A DNA stretch of 64,000 nt, from positions 1-64,000 of the forward strand of contig NZ_CAMYLS010000006.1 of the NCBI RefSeq assembly GCF_947259345.1, in the 5' to 3' direction. Shown piece by piece: positions 1-7,660 of this stretch. The notes below the pieces were generated by a model that saw nothing but the letters and a program-made list of their open reading frames with translations, was not told where the DNA came from and did not search any database. The DNA is from an uncultured Maricaulis sp. Lineage in GTDB: Bacteria > Pseudomonadota > Alphaproteobacteria > Caulobacterales > Maricaulaceae. Both the position numbers and the translations under genes were made by a program. Numbering within the stretch: the first letter of the stretch is position 1; every line of letters starts with the position of its first letter.

Positions 1-1
1 C

Positions 2-2980
2 CTGGCGGCCGAGCAGGCGGCTCTGCCGCCGCCGCCACCGCCACCCGCCGAGGCCCTGCCTGTTCGATACCGGGTCGGCCAGGCGACCGAGTATACGCGG
101 ATCGAATTGATGTGGCCGCGCGAAGTTGATTTCACGGTCACCCAGACCGGCAACACAGCCGAAGTCCGCTTCGTCGAACCGGCCGAGGTCGATCTCAGCC
201 GGCTGGTCGGCTCCCCGCCACGTTTCCTCAATTCGATCCGGCCAACCCGCGAGGGTGATGAATTTGTCCTGACCATGGAGGTCGAGCCCGGTGTGACCGT
301 CCGCGCCTGGGGCGAAAATGGACGTGTCGCCATCGATCTGCCGGACCCGGCCTATGTTGATGCGGAGACGCTGCTCGCCGAATTGGGCGGCGATGCTGCG
401 GCGATCATTGAAGCCGCAAACGCCACGCCGGAGTCGGCGCAAGCGGATGAGACGGAAACGCAACCCGGCGCCAGCGAGGCCGTTACCGCGCCCGCGCGGG
501 AAGTAGCGCCGACGCCCAGAGAGCCGGTGCCGGAACCGGCGCAGGACTCCGGTCCGCCTGACGATGATGCGTCGCCGGTCCTGTCTGAAGCGCCTGGCGC
601 AGACCCGCTTCCGGCCGATGGTATCGTTCGGGCTGAAGTTTCCGATTACAATGGCGACCTTCGCATCGACTTTGACTGGGCTGCGCCGCTGGGCATGTCG
701 GTCTTCCGACGTGGCGAGGCGATCTGGATCGTCTTCGACAGTCCCGCTGAACTGGACTTGCGCGAGCTCGATACCGCCAGCCGCCGTCATGTCCGCAACT
801 TTGCCGGCGTCAGCGGTGATGACTGGTCTGCCGCCCGGGTCGTTGTGCCGTCCACCTCGCAAGCCGAGGCGCGCCTCGATGGCAGTCGCTGGTCGGTGGT
901 TTTGTCCGAGCGTATCGACGCGCCACCGCGTCCGATCAATGTCCGGCGCGATGCCCGGCGTGGGCGACCTGGCCGCATCCTGATGGACATGGCCAGCGCG
1001 AATACCGTTCGCTGGGTTGATGATCCGGTGGTTGGTGACCGGCTCGGCGTTATTACAGCCATGGGGCCGATCCAGGGGCTGGCGGCGCGAAGCGAATTTG
1101 TCGGTGGCGCGCTCTTGCCCAGCGCCCAGGGCGCGGCCGTACAGGCGACGGCGGAGGATATCGAAATTTCGCTAATCGGCGGAGGCGTCGCGATCAGTCG
1201 GCTCAGCGGTCTGGACCTGACACCGGCTGCAACGGTCGACCGGAGCGAAGCGGATGGCTCCGTCCTGGCCAATATATCCTCGCCCGCCCTGATGTATTTT
1301 GATGCCTGGCGCGGTGCGGGCCATTTCGTTGATGAATGGCATGCGCGTCTGCGCAGGACAGCGCTTGAAGACGGCACGGATGGCCAGATTGCCCTGGCGC
1401 GCTTCCTCCTGTCGCGCGATCTTGCACCGGAAACCCTCGGCATGCTCGATCTCGCACTCGATGTCGAACCGGAATTGGCCAACGATCCTCATGTCCGCGC
1501 CTTGCAGGGTGTCGCGAGTTACATGATGCGTCGATATGACGATGCTGACGCCTATCTGGCTCACCCCTCGCTGGCCCAGGATCCGGCCGCAGACTTGTGG
1601 CGCGGGATGGTCGCGATGGGTGAGGAGCGATGGCAGGATGCGCGCCGTCGCTTCAGCACGGGCGAGGCGACCATTTATCACTATCCGCCTGAATGGCAGG
1701 CACGTTTCCATGCCGCGCATGCACGCGCCGCCCTCGAACTCGGCGATACCGGCGCGGCGCAGGACCATCTCTACGCCGTCGAGGCCAGCGAGCCGGATTG
1801 GCGAACGCGGCTTGACGCCAATTACGTCGCCGCACGTCTCTCGGAACGCTCCGGAGATGCTGTCGACGCGATCCGCCGCCTCGATGCGCTGTCGGAATCC
1901 GGCGATCCGGAGGTCGAGGCGCGTGCCCTTTTTGATCTTTATCGACTGCAATTGGACCAGGGGCAGATCAGCCGCAGCGAGGCCATCGAGAACCTGGAGA
2001 ATCTCCGCTTCCGCTGGCGCGGCGACACGATCGAGCTGGAGACGGTGCGCGAACTGGGTGAGCTTTATGTTCAGGCGGGCGATTTCGCCGGTGGTCTGGA
2101 AACCATGGCCACCGCCCAGGCGCGCTTCCCCGAATCCGAAGCCGGCCGCCGTATCGGCGAGGATATGGTGTCGATTTTCCGCCGGCTCTTCCTTGAAGGC
2201 GAGGCGGACCGGATGGACCCGGTCGAGGCCGTGGCGATCTTCTACCAATACCAGCATCTGGCGCCTCGGGGCACAGACGGCGACCGCATGATCCGCCGCC
2301 TGGCCGACCGGCTGATCGCTTTCGATCTGCTCGATCCGGCCGCCGAGCTCCTGCAGCATCAGGTCGATAACCGCCTGCGTGAGCCCTTGGCCCGGGCGCG
2401 CGTGGCGACGGATCTCGCTATCGTCTACCTGATGAACCGTCGCTATGAGGACGCGCTCAATACGATCCGTCGGTCGCGCATTGCCGGCCTTCCCGAGGCC
2501 CTGGTCGATGAGCGCTACCTGCTGGAAGCCCGCGCCTTGTCCGAAATGGGCCGTGCCGACCAAGCGCTGGAACTGATCGCCTCGGATCAGTCCGAGGCCG
2601 CGACCCGTCTGCGTGCTGATGTCGCCTGGACCCAGCGCGACTGGCGCAATGCCGGTCGGCGCCTGGAAGGGATATTGGGCAATCGCTTTTCCGATCCGGC
2701 GCCGCTGATCCTGACCGAGCAGGATGATCTCCTGCGCGCAGCCATTGCTTACAGCCTGGCGCGCGACAGCGAGGCGGCTGTCCGTTTGGGCCAGCGCTAT
2801 GGCGAGGCCATGTCGGAAACCGATCAGGCCGCGGCCTTTGATCTCCTGACCAACGACGATGCCACCCCGGGCAATGTCCGCTTCACCGACATGGCCTCCC
2901 GCATCGCCTCGATCGACACGCTGGATGCCTTCATGGAACCCTTCCGCGCGCGCTTCGTGAATGGTGGCGGGCCGAGCTAG
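2..2980 (+). CDS. Large AMIN-like/TPR envelope protein, 5' end outside window
   Basis: The reading frame is open to the left edge, so the TTG/ATG near 107 is internal; 992 codons are visible. A run of seven prolines (about codons 9-16) acts as a linker. It is followed by two beta-rich segments (about 30-130 and 235-310) that resemble AMIN-type envelope modules (alternating R-I-x-L and V-x-I-D-L strands), separated by an acidic Pro/Glu stretch. From about residue 400 to the end it is almost all helical with TPR-like A/L/Y periodicity. I do not recognise a named family. The gene converges on fliP, and its position beside flagellar genes suggests, but does not prove, a flagellar or cell-envelope scaffold role. 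The N-terminus (signal peptide or membrane anchor) cannot be seen. Confidence 0.8.
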   Translation: MAAEQAALPPPPPPPAEALPVRYRVGQATEYTRIELMWPREVDFTVTQTGNTAEVRFVEPAEVDLSRLVGSPPRFLNSIRPTREGDEFVLTMEVEPGVTVRAWGENGRVAIDLPDPAYVDAETLLAELGGDAAAIIEAANATPESAQADETETQPGASEAVTAPAREVAPTPREPVPEPAQDSGPPDDDASPVLSEAPGADPLPADGIVRAEVSDYNGDLRIDFDWAAPLGMSVFRRGEAIWIVFDSPAELDLRELDTASRRHVRNFAGVSGDDWSAARVVVPSTSQAEARLDGSRWSVVLSERIDAPPRPINVRRDARRGRPGRILMDMASANTVRWVDDPVVGDRLGVITAMGPIQGLAARSEFVGGALLPSAQGAAVQATAEDIEISLIGGGVAISRLSGLDLTPAATVDRSEADGSVLANISSPALMYFDAWRGAGHFVDEWHARLRRTALEDGTDGQIALARFLLSRDLAPETLGMLDLALDVEPELANDPHVRALQGVASYMMRRYDDADAYLAHPSLAQDPAADLWRGMVAMGEERWQDARRRFSTGEATIYHYPPEWQARFHAAHARAALELGDTGAAQDHLYAVEASEPDWRTRLDANYVAARLSERSGDAVDAIRRLDALSESGDPEVEARALFDLYRLQLDQGQISRSEAIENLENLRFRWRGDTIELETVRELGELYVQAGDFAGGLETMATAQARFPESEAGRRIGEDMVSIFRRLFLEGEADRMDPVEAVAIFYQYQHLAPRGTDGDRMIRRLADRLIAFDLLDPAAELLQHQVDNRLREPLARARVATDLAIVYLMNRRYEDALNTIRRSRIAGLPEALVDERYLLEARALSEMGRADQALELIASDQSEAATRLRADVAWTQRDWRNAGRRLEGILGNRFSDPAPLILTEQDDLLRAAIAYSLARDSEAAVRLGQRYGEAMSETDQAAAFDLLTNDDATPGNVRFTDMASRIASIDTLDAFMEPFRARFVNGGGPS

Positions 2981-3011
2981 GGCGACCAGTTCAAGCTGAA
3001 ATTTCGGATAA

Positions 3012-3060
3012 TTGTCATCCCCGCTACCCGCGTTCGCGGGGCGTCCGTCGTGGATGACAA
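3012..3060. terminator. Palindromic element between convergent genes
   Basis: A 9-bp inverted repeat (TTGTCATCC at 3012-3020, GGATGACAA at 3052-3060) encloses a tight inner hairpin, CCCGCG-TT-CGCGGG at 3027-3040. It lies between the 3' ends of the TPR gene and fliP, so it probably serves as a bidirectional terminator. There is no strong T-run. The GTCATCCCCGC core resembles dispersed palindromic repeats seen in many proteobacteria. Confidence 0.45.
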
Positions 3061-3118
3061 ATCATGGGTGATGGCGTGACTGCGCGCGCAGTTCAGGCGA
3101 CCTTGTCGGGTGCCCCCG

Positions 3119-3874
3119 TCAACTCAATGTCCCGAAACTCTGCACCAGCGATCCCGTCACCAGTCGCCAGCCGTCGACGAGCACGAAGAAGATCAGCTTG
3201 AAGGGCAGGGAGATGACGATGGGGGGCAGCATCATCATGCCCATCGACATGAGGATGGAGGCGACCACGAGGTCGATGATCAGGAAGGGGATGAAGAGCA
3301 GGAAGCCGATCTCGAAGGCGCGGCGCAGTTCGGAGATCATGAAGGCAGGGGCCACCACCCAAAAGGACGTCTCCTCCGGTGCCTCCGGTACCGCTTGTTG
3401 CGACATGTCGATGAAGAGGGCGAGGTCATCCTCGCGGACATGGCTGAGCATGAAGGTCTTCAGCGGCCCGGTAGAGAGGTCGAAGGCCTCGGTCAGCTCG
3501 ATCTCTTCTTCCAGCAGGGGCTGGATACCCTGTTCATAGGACTCCGTAAAAACCGGCGCCATGATGAAGCCGGTCAGGAAGATGGCCAGCGAAACCAGCA
3601 CCGCATTCGGCGGGCTTTGTTGCAGGCCGAGCCCGGTCCGCAAGAGCGACAAGACCACAATGATGCGCACGAAGCTGGTCGTCATGATGACGATGGACGG
3701 CGCCAGGGACAGTACGGTGAGCAGGGCGATCAGCTGCAGGACACGCTCGGTCAGAGCGCCTTCCTGGCCAGCATCGATGGTCACGGTCTGGGCTTCGGCA
3801 GGGATGCCGGCCAGGGTGATGATTCCGATCAGGAAAAGGCCGAGGCAGACCCAGAAACCCTTGCGAGCATTCAT
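3119..3874 (-). CDS. fliP: Flagellar type III export channel protein FliP
   Basis: FliP forms the core of the flagellar type III export gate in the inner membrane together with FliQ and FliR. The 251-residue protein has a cleavable-looking N-terminal segment (about 1-28, ending AEA), then the conserved block LSLAPSIVIMTTSF-RIIVVLSLLR (about 54-80) and C-terminal membrane helices with the PF-LIIDLVVASILMSMGM pattern typical of FliP. Length matches the family. Its ATG overlaps the fliO stop by four bases, so the two are translationally coupled and driven from the divergent promoter near 4250. FliQ, FliR and FlhB of the same gate are encoded about 10 kb away in this window. Confidence 0.97.
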   Translation of the reverse strand: MNARKGFWVCLGLFLIGIITLAGIPAEAQTVTIDAGQEGALTERVLQLIALLTVLSLAPSIVIMTTSFVRIIVVLSLLRTGLGLQQSPPNAVLVSLAIFLTGFIMAPVFTESYEQGIQPLLEEEIELTEAFDLSTGPLKTFMLSHVREDDLALFIDMSQQAVPEAPEETSFWVVAPAFMISELRRAFEIGFLLFIPFLIIDLVVASILMSMGMMMLPPIVISLPFKLIFFVLVDGWRLVTGSLVQSFGTLS

Positions 3875-4203
3875 GATCGCGACTCCCTGGCGATGGGCTC
3901 GGGGCGAACGGGTTCAGGACGCGCCGCGCCGGTCGAAAGAATGGTTTCGCGCTCGGCGCCCAGCAAGACAACATGCTCGATGCCATCGGCTTGCAGGATG
4001 ACCAGACGGCGGCGCGGATCGATGACCAGGGTCTCGCGAACCTTGAGGCGCTTGTCGGTGCCGCCGAGCTGGCGCAGTCCTGTCATTTGCTGCAGCAGCC
4101 AGCCCTTCTGGATCGCATAGCCAAACAGGCCCAATCCGCCCAACAGGACGATCAGGATCGAAATGGCGAACAAATAGCTGGTCCAGTCGACGATATCGGA
4201 CAT
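3871..4203 (-). CDS. fliO: Flagellar biosynthesis protein FliO-like
   Basis: A 110-residue protein with one N-terminal membrane helix (about 10-32), a short basic stretch, and a small cytoplasmic domain containing the KVRETLVIDPRRRLVIL-x-ADG pattern typical of FliO. FliO helps FliP assemble in the export gate. The frame remains open upstream, but the start at 4203 gives a normal FliO and the longer version would run into flgB. It overlaps fliP by ATGA, forming a fliO-fliP unit. FliO sequences diverge widely, so the call rests on the core pattern and on the neighbour fliP. Confidence 0.85.
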   Translation of the reverse strand: MSDIVDWTSYLFAISILIVLLGGLGLFGYAIQKGWLLQQMTGLRQLGGTDKRLKVRETLVIDPRRRLVILQADGIEHVVLLGAERETILSTGAARPEPVRPEPIARESRS

Positions 4204-4250
4204 CGCGTGCGGGGCCTCATAATCAATGATCACTGTGTGGGGTGATGCGG

Positions 4251-4266
4251 TTAAGCCGCCGTTAAC
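4251..4266. promoter_or_regulatory. CtrA box (TTAA-N7-TTAAC)
   Basis: TTAA at 4251-4254, seven bases, then TTAAC at 4262-4266, in the 108-bp gap between divergent fliO and flgB. This matches the full CtrA recognition sequence that controls class II flagellar operons in Caulobacter. One site could serve both directions. CtrA control is inferred from the motif and from cckA, the kinase that feeds CtrA, being encoded in the same window. Confidence 0.75.
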
Positions 4267-4311
4267 CGTGCGGGACCACCTTCGGTAACAAGTGAGATAG
4301 GGGATTCGCGC

Positions 4312-4752
4312 ATGCGACCCGATGACGTCCCGGTTCTGGGACTGCTTCGACAATCGATGAGCTTTCACGCCGATCGCCAGCAGGTGATCGCGGAGAATGT
4401 CGCGAACGCGAATACACCGGGTTATACGCCCCGTGATCTGGACGAGTCCGACTTCCATGCGGCCCTGCGCTCGCAGATGAGCAATGGCGCCGCCGGAAGC
4501 CGTGGACCGATCGGCCTGGCGACGACGAATGCCGGACATATCCCGGCCTCGAATTCAGGCGCTGGCGCCTCGGCGCTCTGGGAGCCGATCGACAGCCCGG
4601 ACAGCGAAACCACCGTGAACGGCAATTCGGTCGTGATCGAGGAGCAGATGGTCAGGGCCCAGGAAAACCGCATGCGCTATGAGAGCGCGCTGACCCTCTA
4701 CCAGAAAAGCCTTGGTCTGCTGCGGACGGCAATCCGTCCGCCGGGCCGCTAG
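4312..4752 (+). CDS. flgB: Flagellar proximal rod protein FlgB
   Basis: FlgB is a proximal rod subunit exported through the flagellar type III gate. The 146-residue protein carries the diagnostic N-terminal motif ENVANANTPGY (about residues 28-38), a variable middle, and a C-terminal amphipathic helix (MRYESALTLYQKSLGLLR) that pairs with the N-terminal helix in rod proteins. Length is normal. It is the first gene of flgB-flgC-fliE, and the CtrA box lies about 45 bp upstream of its ATG. Confidence 0.97.
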   Translation: MRPDDVPVLGLLRQSMSFHADRQQVIAENVANANTPGYTPRDLDESDFHAALRSQMSNGAAGSRGPIGLATTNAGHIPASNSGAGASALWEPIDSPDSETTVNGNSVVIEEQMVRAQENRMRYESALTLYQKSLGLLRTAIRPPGR

Positions 4753-4762
4753 GGAGTGAACC

Positions 4763-5176
4763 ATGGGTAACGCTTCAGACGCGATGCAGATCTCCGCTTT
4801 CGGCATGCGGGCGCAAGCCGCCCGGATGCGGATCATCTCGGAGAATATCGCCAATGCCGATTCGACGGCGCGTGAGCCCGGCGGTGATCCCTATCGCCGC
4901 CAGGTCCCGGTCTTCGAGGCGGAACTTGATCGTGCGACCGGCCTCAATGCCGTGCGCATGACCGATGTCGCCCATGACCAGAGCGAGTTCACGCTCGAAT
5001 TCGATCCGGGGCACCCGGCCGCCAATGAAGAAGGCTATGTCCAGTACTCCAACGTGCAGACGCTGGTGGAGATGATGGATATGCGTGAAGCCATGCGGAC
5101 CTATGAAGCCAACCTCAACATGATCGAAAATGCCCGCCGCATGCAGGAGCGGGCGCTCGATCTCCTGCGCCGCTAG
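4763..5176 (+). CDS. flgC: Flagellar proximal rod protein FlgC
   Basis: FlgC is the second proximal rod subunit. The 137-residue sequence has the SENIANAD motif (about 30-37), the PYRRQVPVFEAEL block, and the conserved C-terminal NVQTLVEMMDMREAMRTYEAN helix region of FlgC. The ATG at 4763 follows GGGAGTG at a good distance and lies 10 bp after the flgB stop, so it is clearly in the same operon. Confidence 0.97.
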   Translation: MGNASDAMQISAFGMRAQAARMRIISENIANADSTAREPGGDPYRRQVPVFEAELDRATGLNAVRMTDVAHDQSEFTLEFDPGHPAANEEGYVQYSNVQTLVEMMDMREAMRTYEANLNMIENARRMQERALDLLRR

Positions 5177-5220
5177 AACAGCACACGCGCTCGCCAGCTG
5201 ATTTGTGAAGGACAAAGTCC

Positions 5221-5541
5221 ATGGCCGCTGACCTCTCTGCCGTACAGGCCTATCAGGCCGCGATCCGCACTGCCCAACAATCCTCGATGGGTTCGACCCA
5301 GGACGCCGCATCCATCGGTGCCGGTATGGATTTCGGTGCGATGGTCACCAATGCCGTCGCCGATACTGGCCAGACCCTGGCGGCAGCCGAACAAATGACC
5401 GCGGCCGGCGCCGCCGGCGAAGCCGAACTGATCGACGTGGTCACGGCTGTCTCTGCTGCCGAGATTTCGCTGGAAACCGTCGTCGCCGTCCGCGACGAGG
5501 TCGTGAAGGCCTACCAGGAAATCCTGCGCATGCCGATCTGA
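5221..5541 (+). CDS. fliE: Flagellar hook-basal body adaptor FliE
   Basis: FliE joins the MS ring and export gate to the rod. The 106-residue protein has the Ala-rich N-terminus and the C-terminal helix SLETVVAVRDEVVKAYQEI that defines FliE, ending MPI where many FliE proteins end MPV or MPI. It is the last gene of flgBC-fliE, 44 bp after flgC, and a strong terminator follows it at once. Confidence 0.96.
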   Translation: MAADLSAVQAYQAAIRTAQQSSMGSTQDAASIGAGMDFGAMVTNAVADTGQTLAAAEQMTAAGAAGEAELIDVVTAVSAAEISLETVVAVRDEVVKAYQEILRMPI

Positions 5542-5565
5542 TCGAGCTGACCCGGGACGCAGCAG

Positions 5566-5597
5566 AAAAAGCCCCGGCGCTGGCCGGGGCTTTTTTT
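5566..5597 (+). terminator. Rho-independent terminator after fliE
   Basis: Perfect 8-bp stem GCCCCGGC (5571-5578) and GCCGGGGC (5583-5590) with a GCTG loop, flanked by an A-run upstream and seven T downstream. The A-run makes it able to work in both directions, which suits the convergent DUF885 gene ending at 5622. Confidence 0.93.
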
Positions 5598-5621
5598 GTG
5601 TCTGAGCGCATGCGGGCTTGC

Positions 5622-7475
5622 TCAACCGCGCGTCTCGGCGATCCAGGCCTCGACCTCTTCGGTCAGCATGGACAGCGGAATCTGGCCGGAGGCCAGGACG
5701 CGGTCATGAAAGCCGCGCAGGTCGAAGTCGGAACCGAGTTCCCGCTCTGCCTGTTCGCGCAGGGCGATGATGTGGTTCTTGCCGACCTGGTAGGCGGTGG
5801 CCTGCCCCGGGTAGACGACATAGCGCTCGACGGCGGGGACGATATCGGCCTGGGCGTTGGGCGTGTTCTCGGTGAGATAGGTAATCGCCTCTTCGCGGGT
5901 CCAGCCATAGGCGTGAAGGCCGCTGTCAACGACAAGGCGGCAGGCACGCCAGAGCTCCATCGCGATCCGTCCGGCATTGAGATAAGGGTCCTCATAGAGG
6001 CCCATCTCCAAGGGCAGATACTCGGCATAAAGGCCCCAGCCCTCGGCATAGGCCGTGAAGCTGCCGAACTGGCGGAAACGGGGCAGATTGTCCATTTCCT
6101 GCTGAATGGAGCGCTGCAGGTGATGGCCCGGAATACCCTCATGATAGGCCAGCGTCGCCATCTGGTAGGTCGGCATGCTCGCCATGTCGCGCAGGTTGGC
6201 ATAGTAGACCGCCGGCCGTGAGCCGTCCGGCGTCGCGTTCTCATAGAAGGCCAGTCCGGCGCCATTCTCCCGGAAGGGTTCGACCCGCCGCACTTCCAGC
6301 TCGGCCTGGGGCAGGGTGCCGAAGACTTCAGGCAGGCGTTCGCGCATGGCATCGATGATCGCCGTCGCCTCGGCCATGTAGTCCGCGCGTCCCTCATCCG
6401 TGTTGGGATAGTAGAATTGCGGGTCCTCGCGCAGATAGTCGAAGAAGTCGCCGAGTGAGCCCTGGAACCCGACCTGCGCCATCACACCGCGCATCTCCGT
6501 CTGCAGGCGCTCAACCTCGGCCAGACCCAGTTCATGGATTTCCTGCGCCGTCATGTCGGTCGTGGTGAAACCGGCGAGGAGATTGTTGTAAAAGGCCTCG
6601 CCATCGGGCAGGTCGGCAACTCCGTCCCCCGTGGTCGAGCGATCCCGGTGATCTTCCAGCATGGCCTGCAGGCGGGCATAGGCCGGTCCGACATCCTCCA
6701 GCAGGGCCGTGCGGGCCCGGGCGAGGAGATCGTCGCGTGTGGCCTCATCCAGCTCGAGCGCGCCCAGCTTGCGCTGGAAGTCGGCCCAGAGCGGATGGTC
6801 CGGCCCGTCATCAAAGGGGGCACCGGTCTGCAGGCCGGTCACCGTGGCCAGAACGCGCTCATAGACCCAGGCCGGGGCCTGGATACCGTTTTCGAAGCGG
6901 TACTCGGCTTCCTCGATCTGCTGGCCGAGCGCGTCATCAAGGGTCGACAGGCGCTGGATATAGGCCTCGGCATGATCGGCATTCTGAATACGATGCTGAC
7001 CGATCATGAAGGCGATCAGTCCCGTATGCGGGCCGAAGAGCTGATTGAAGACATAGCCATAGCGTCGGAAGGGTTCCGCCTCGGCGCCGCGCTCGACCTG
7101 GTATTCGAACAGGCGCCATGACATTTGTCCGACCGGGTCGAGCGCGTCGAAGTCGAAACTGACGCGCATATGGACGAGCCGGTCGCGATTGCGGGCGATC
7201 GCTGCGCGTGTCGCCGCCTCGCTATTGTCATTCCAGCGGCCATAATCCTCATCGATAATGCCCAGGCCGGTCTTGCTGGTCGGATAGAATTCGAGATCCG
7301 CCATGAAGATTTCTTCGAACCAGGCATTGAGCCGGTCCGTCTCGGTCTGGGCTGTGGCGGCGGCTTCGGACTGTGCCTGCGCCGGTGCGGTCATGGCCAG
7401 CGGTGTGAGGCCGGTGAGAGCCGTGCAACCGGCCAGCAGGAGTGTACGCAGTGTGGCGCGCGATGAGGTGGTCAT
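5622..7475 (-). CDS. DUF885 lipoprotein, putative metallopeptidase (copy 1)
   Basis: A 617-residue exported protein of the DUF885 family. I chose the ATG at 7475 because AAAGGGGAC precedes it and a signal sequence follows at once: LLLAGC (Cys17) is a lipobox, although an AQA-Q site a little further on would also suit signal peptidase I. The motif HEGIPGHH (about 445-452) followed by AEGW about 35 residues later looks like a gluzincin-type zinc site. The family has no firmly established substrate that I know of, so peptidase activity is inferred. It is the downstream-most of four tandem paralogues and is separated from copy 2 by a terminator, so it probably has its own promoter in 7476-7605. 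Confidence 0.9.
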   Translation of the reverse strand: MTTSSRATLRTLLLAGCTALTGLTPLAMTAPAQAQSEAAATAQTETDRLNAWFEEIFMADLEFYPTSKTGLGIIDEDYGRWNDNSEAATRAAIARNRDRLVHMRVSFDFDALDPVGQMSWRLFEYQVERGAEAEPFRRYGYVFNQLFGPHTGLIAFMIGQHRIQNADHAEAYIQRLSTLDDALGQQIEEAEYRFENGIQAPAWVYERVLATVTGLQTGAPFDDGPDHPLWADFQRKLGALELDEATRDDLLARARTALLEDVGPAYARLQAMLEDHRDRSTTGDGVADLPDGEAFYNNLLAGFTTTDMTAQEIHELGLAEVERLQTEMRGVMAQVGFQGSLGDFFDYLREDPQFYYPNTDEGRADYMAEATAIIDAMRERLPEVFGTLPQAELEVRRVEPFRENGAGLAFYENATPDGSRPAVYYANLRDMASMPTYQMATLAYHEGIPGHHLQRSIQQEMDNLPRFRQFGSFTAYAEGWGLYAEYLPLEMGLYEDPYLNAGRIAMELWRACRLVVDSGLHAYGWTREEAITYLTENTPNAQADIVPAVERYVVYPGQATAYQVGKNHIIALREQAERELGSDFDLRGFHDRVLASGQIPLSMLTEEVEAWIAETRG

Positions 7476-7605
7476 GATGTCCCCTTTACCCTCTGGATCA
7501 GCGGGCAAGATCGGGGCACAGGGCCTGCGAGGGCCTGACGGGTCGCTTAAGGTACAGTCATGACAGAAAGCTTGCGCGTTTGTCACAAACACCTGATGTC
7601 GCAAA

Positions 7606-7636
7606 GAAAAAGGCCCCCGGCGAAGCGCCGGAGGCC
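7606..7636 (-). terminator. Rho-independent terminator after DUF885 copy 2
   Basis: On the minus strand GGCCTCCGGCG (7636-7626) pairs with CGCCGGGGGCC (7622-7612) with one G-T wobble and a 3-nt loop, followed by five T. It lies 25 bp past the copy 2 stop, so copy 1 needs a separate promoter. Confidence 0.9.
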
Positions 7637-7660
7637 TAGTCATGCGTGGGTTGTCTCGCG

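Noticed and set aside
1172-2563. 463-codon minus-strand frame inside the TPR gene
   Set aside because: Shadow of the TPR gene; composition is that of an antisense frame.
3110-4120. 336-codon plus-strand frame over fliP and fliO
   Set aside because: His/Asp/Gln-rich antisense shadow of two clear flagellar genes.
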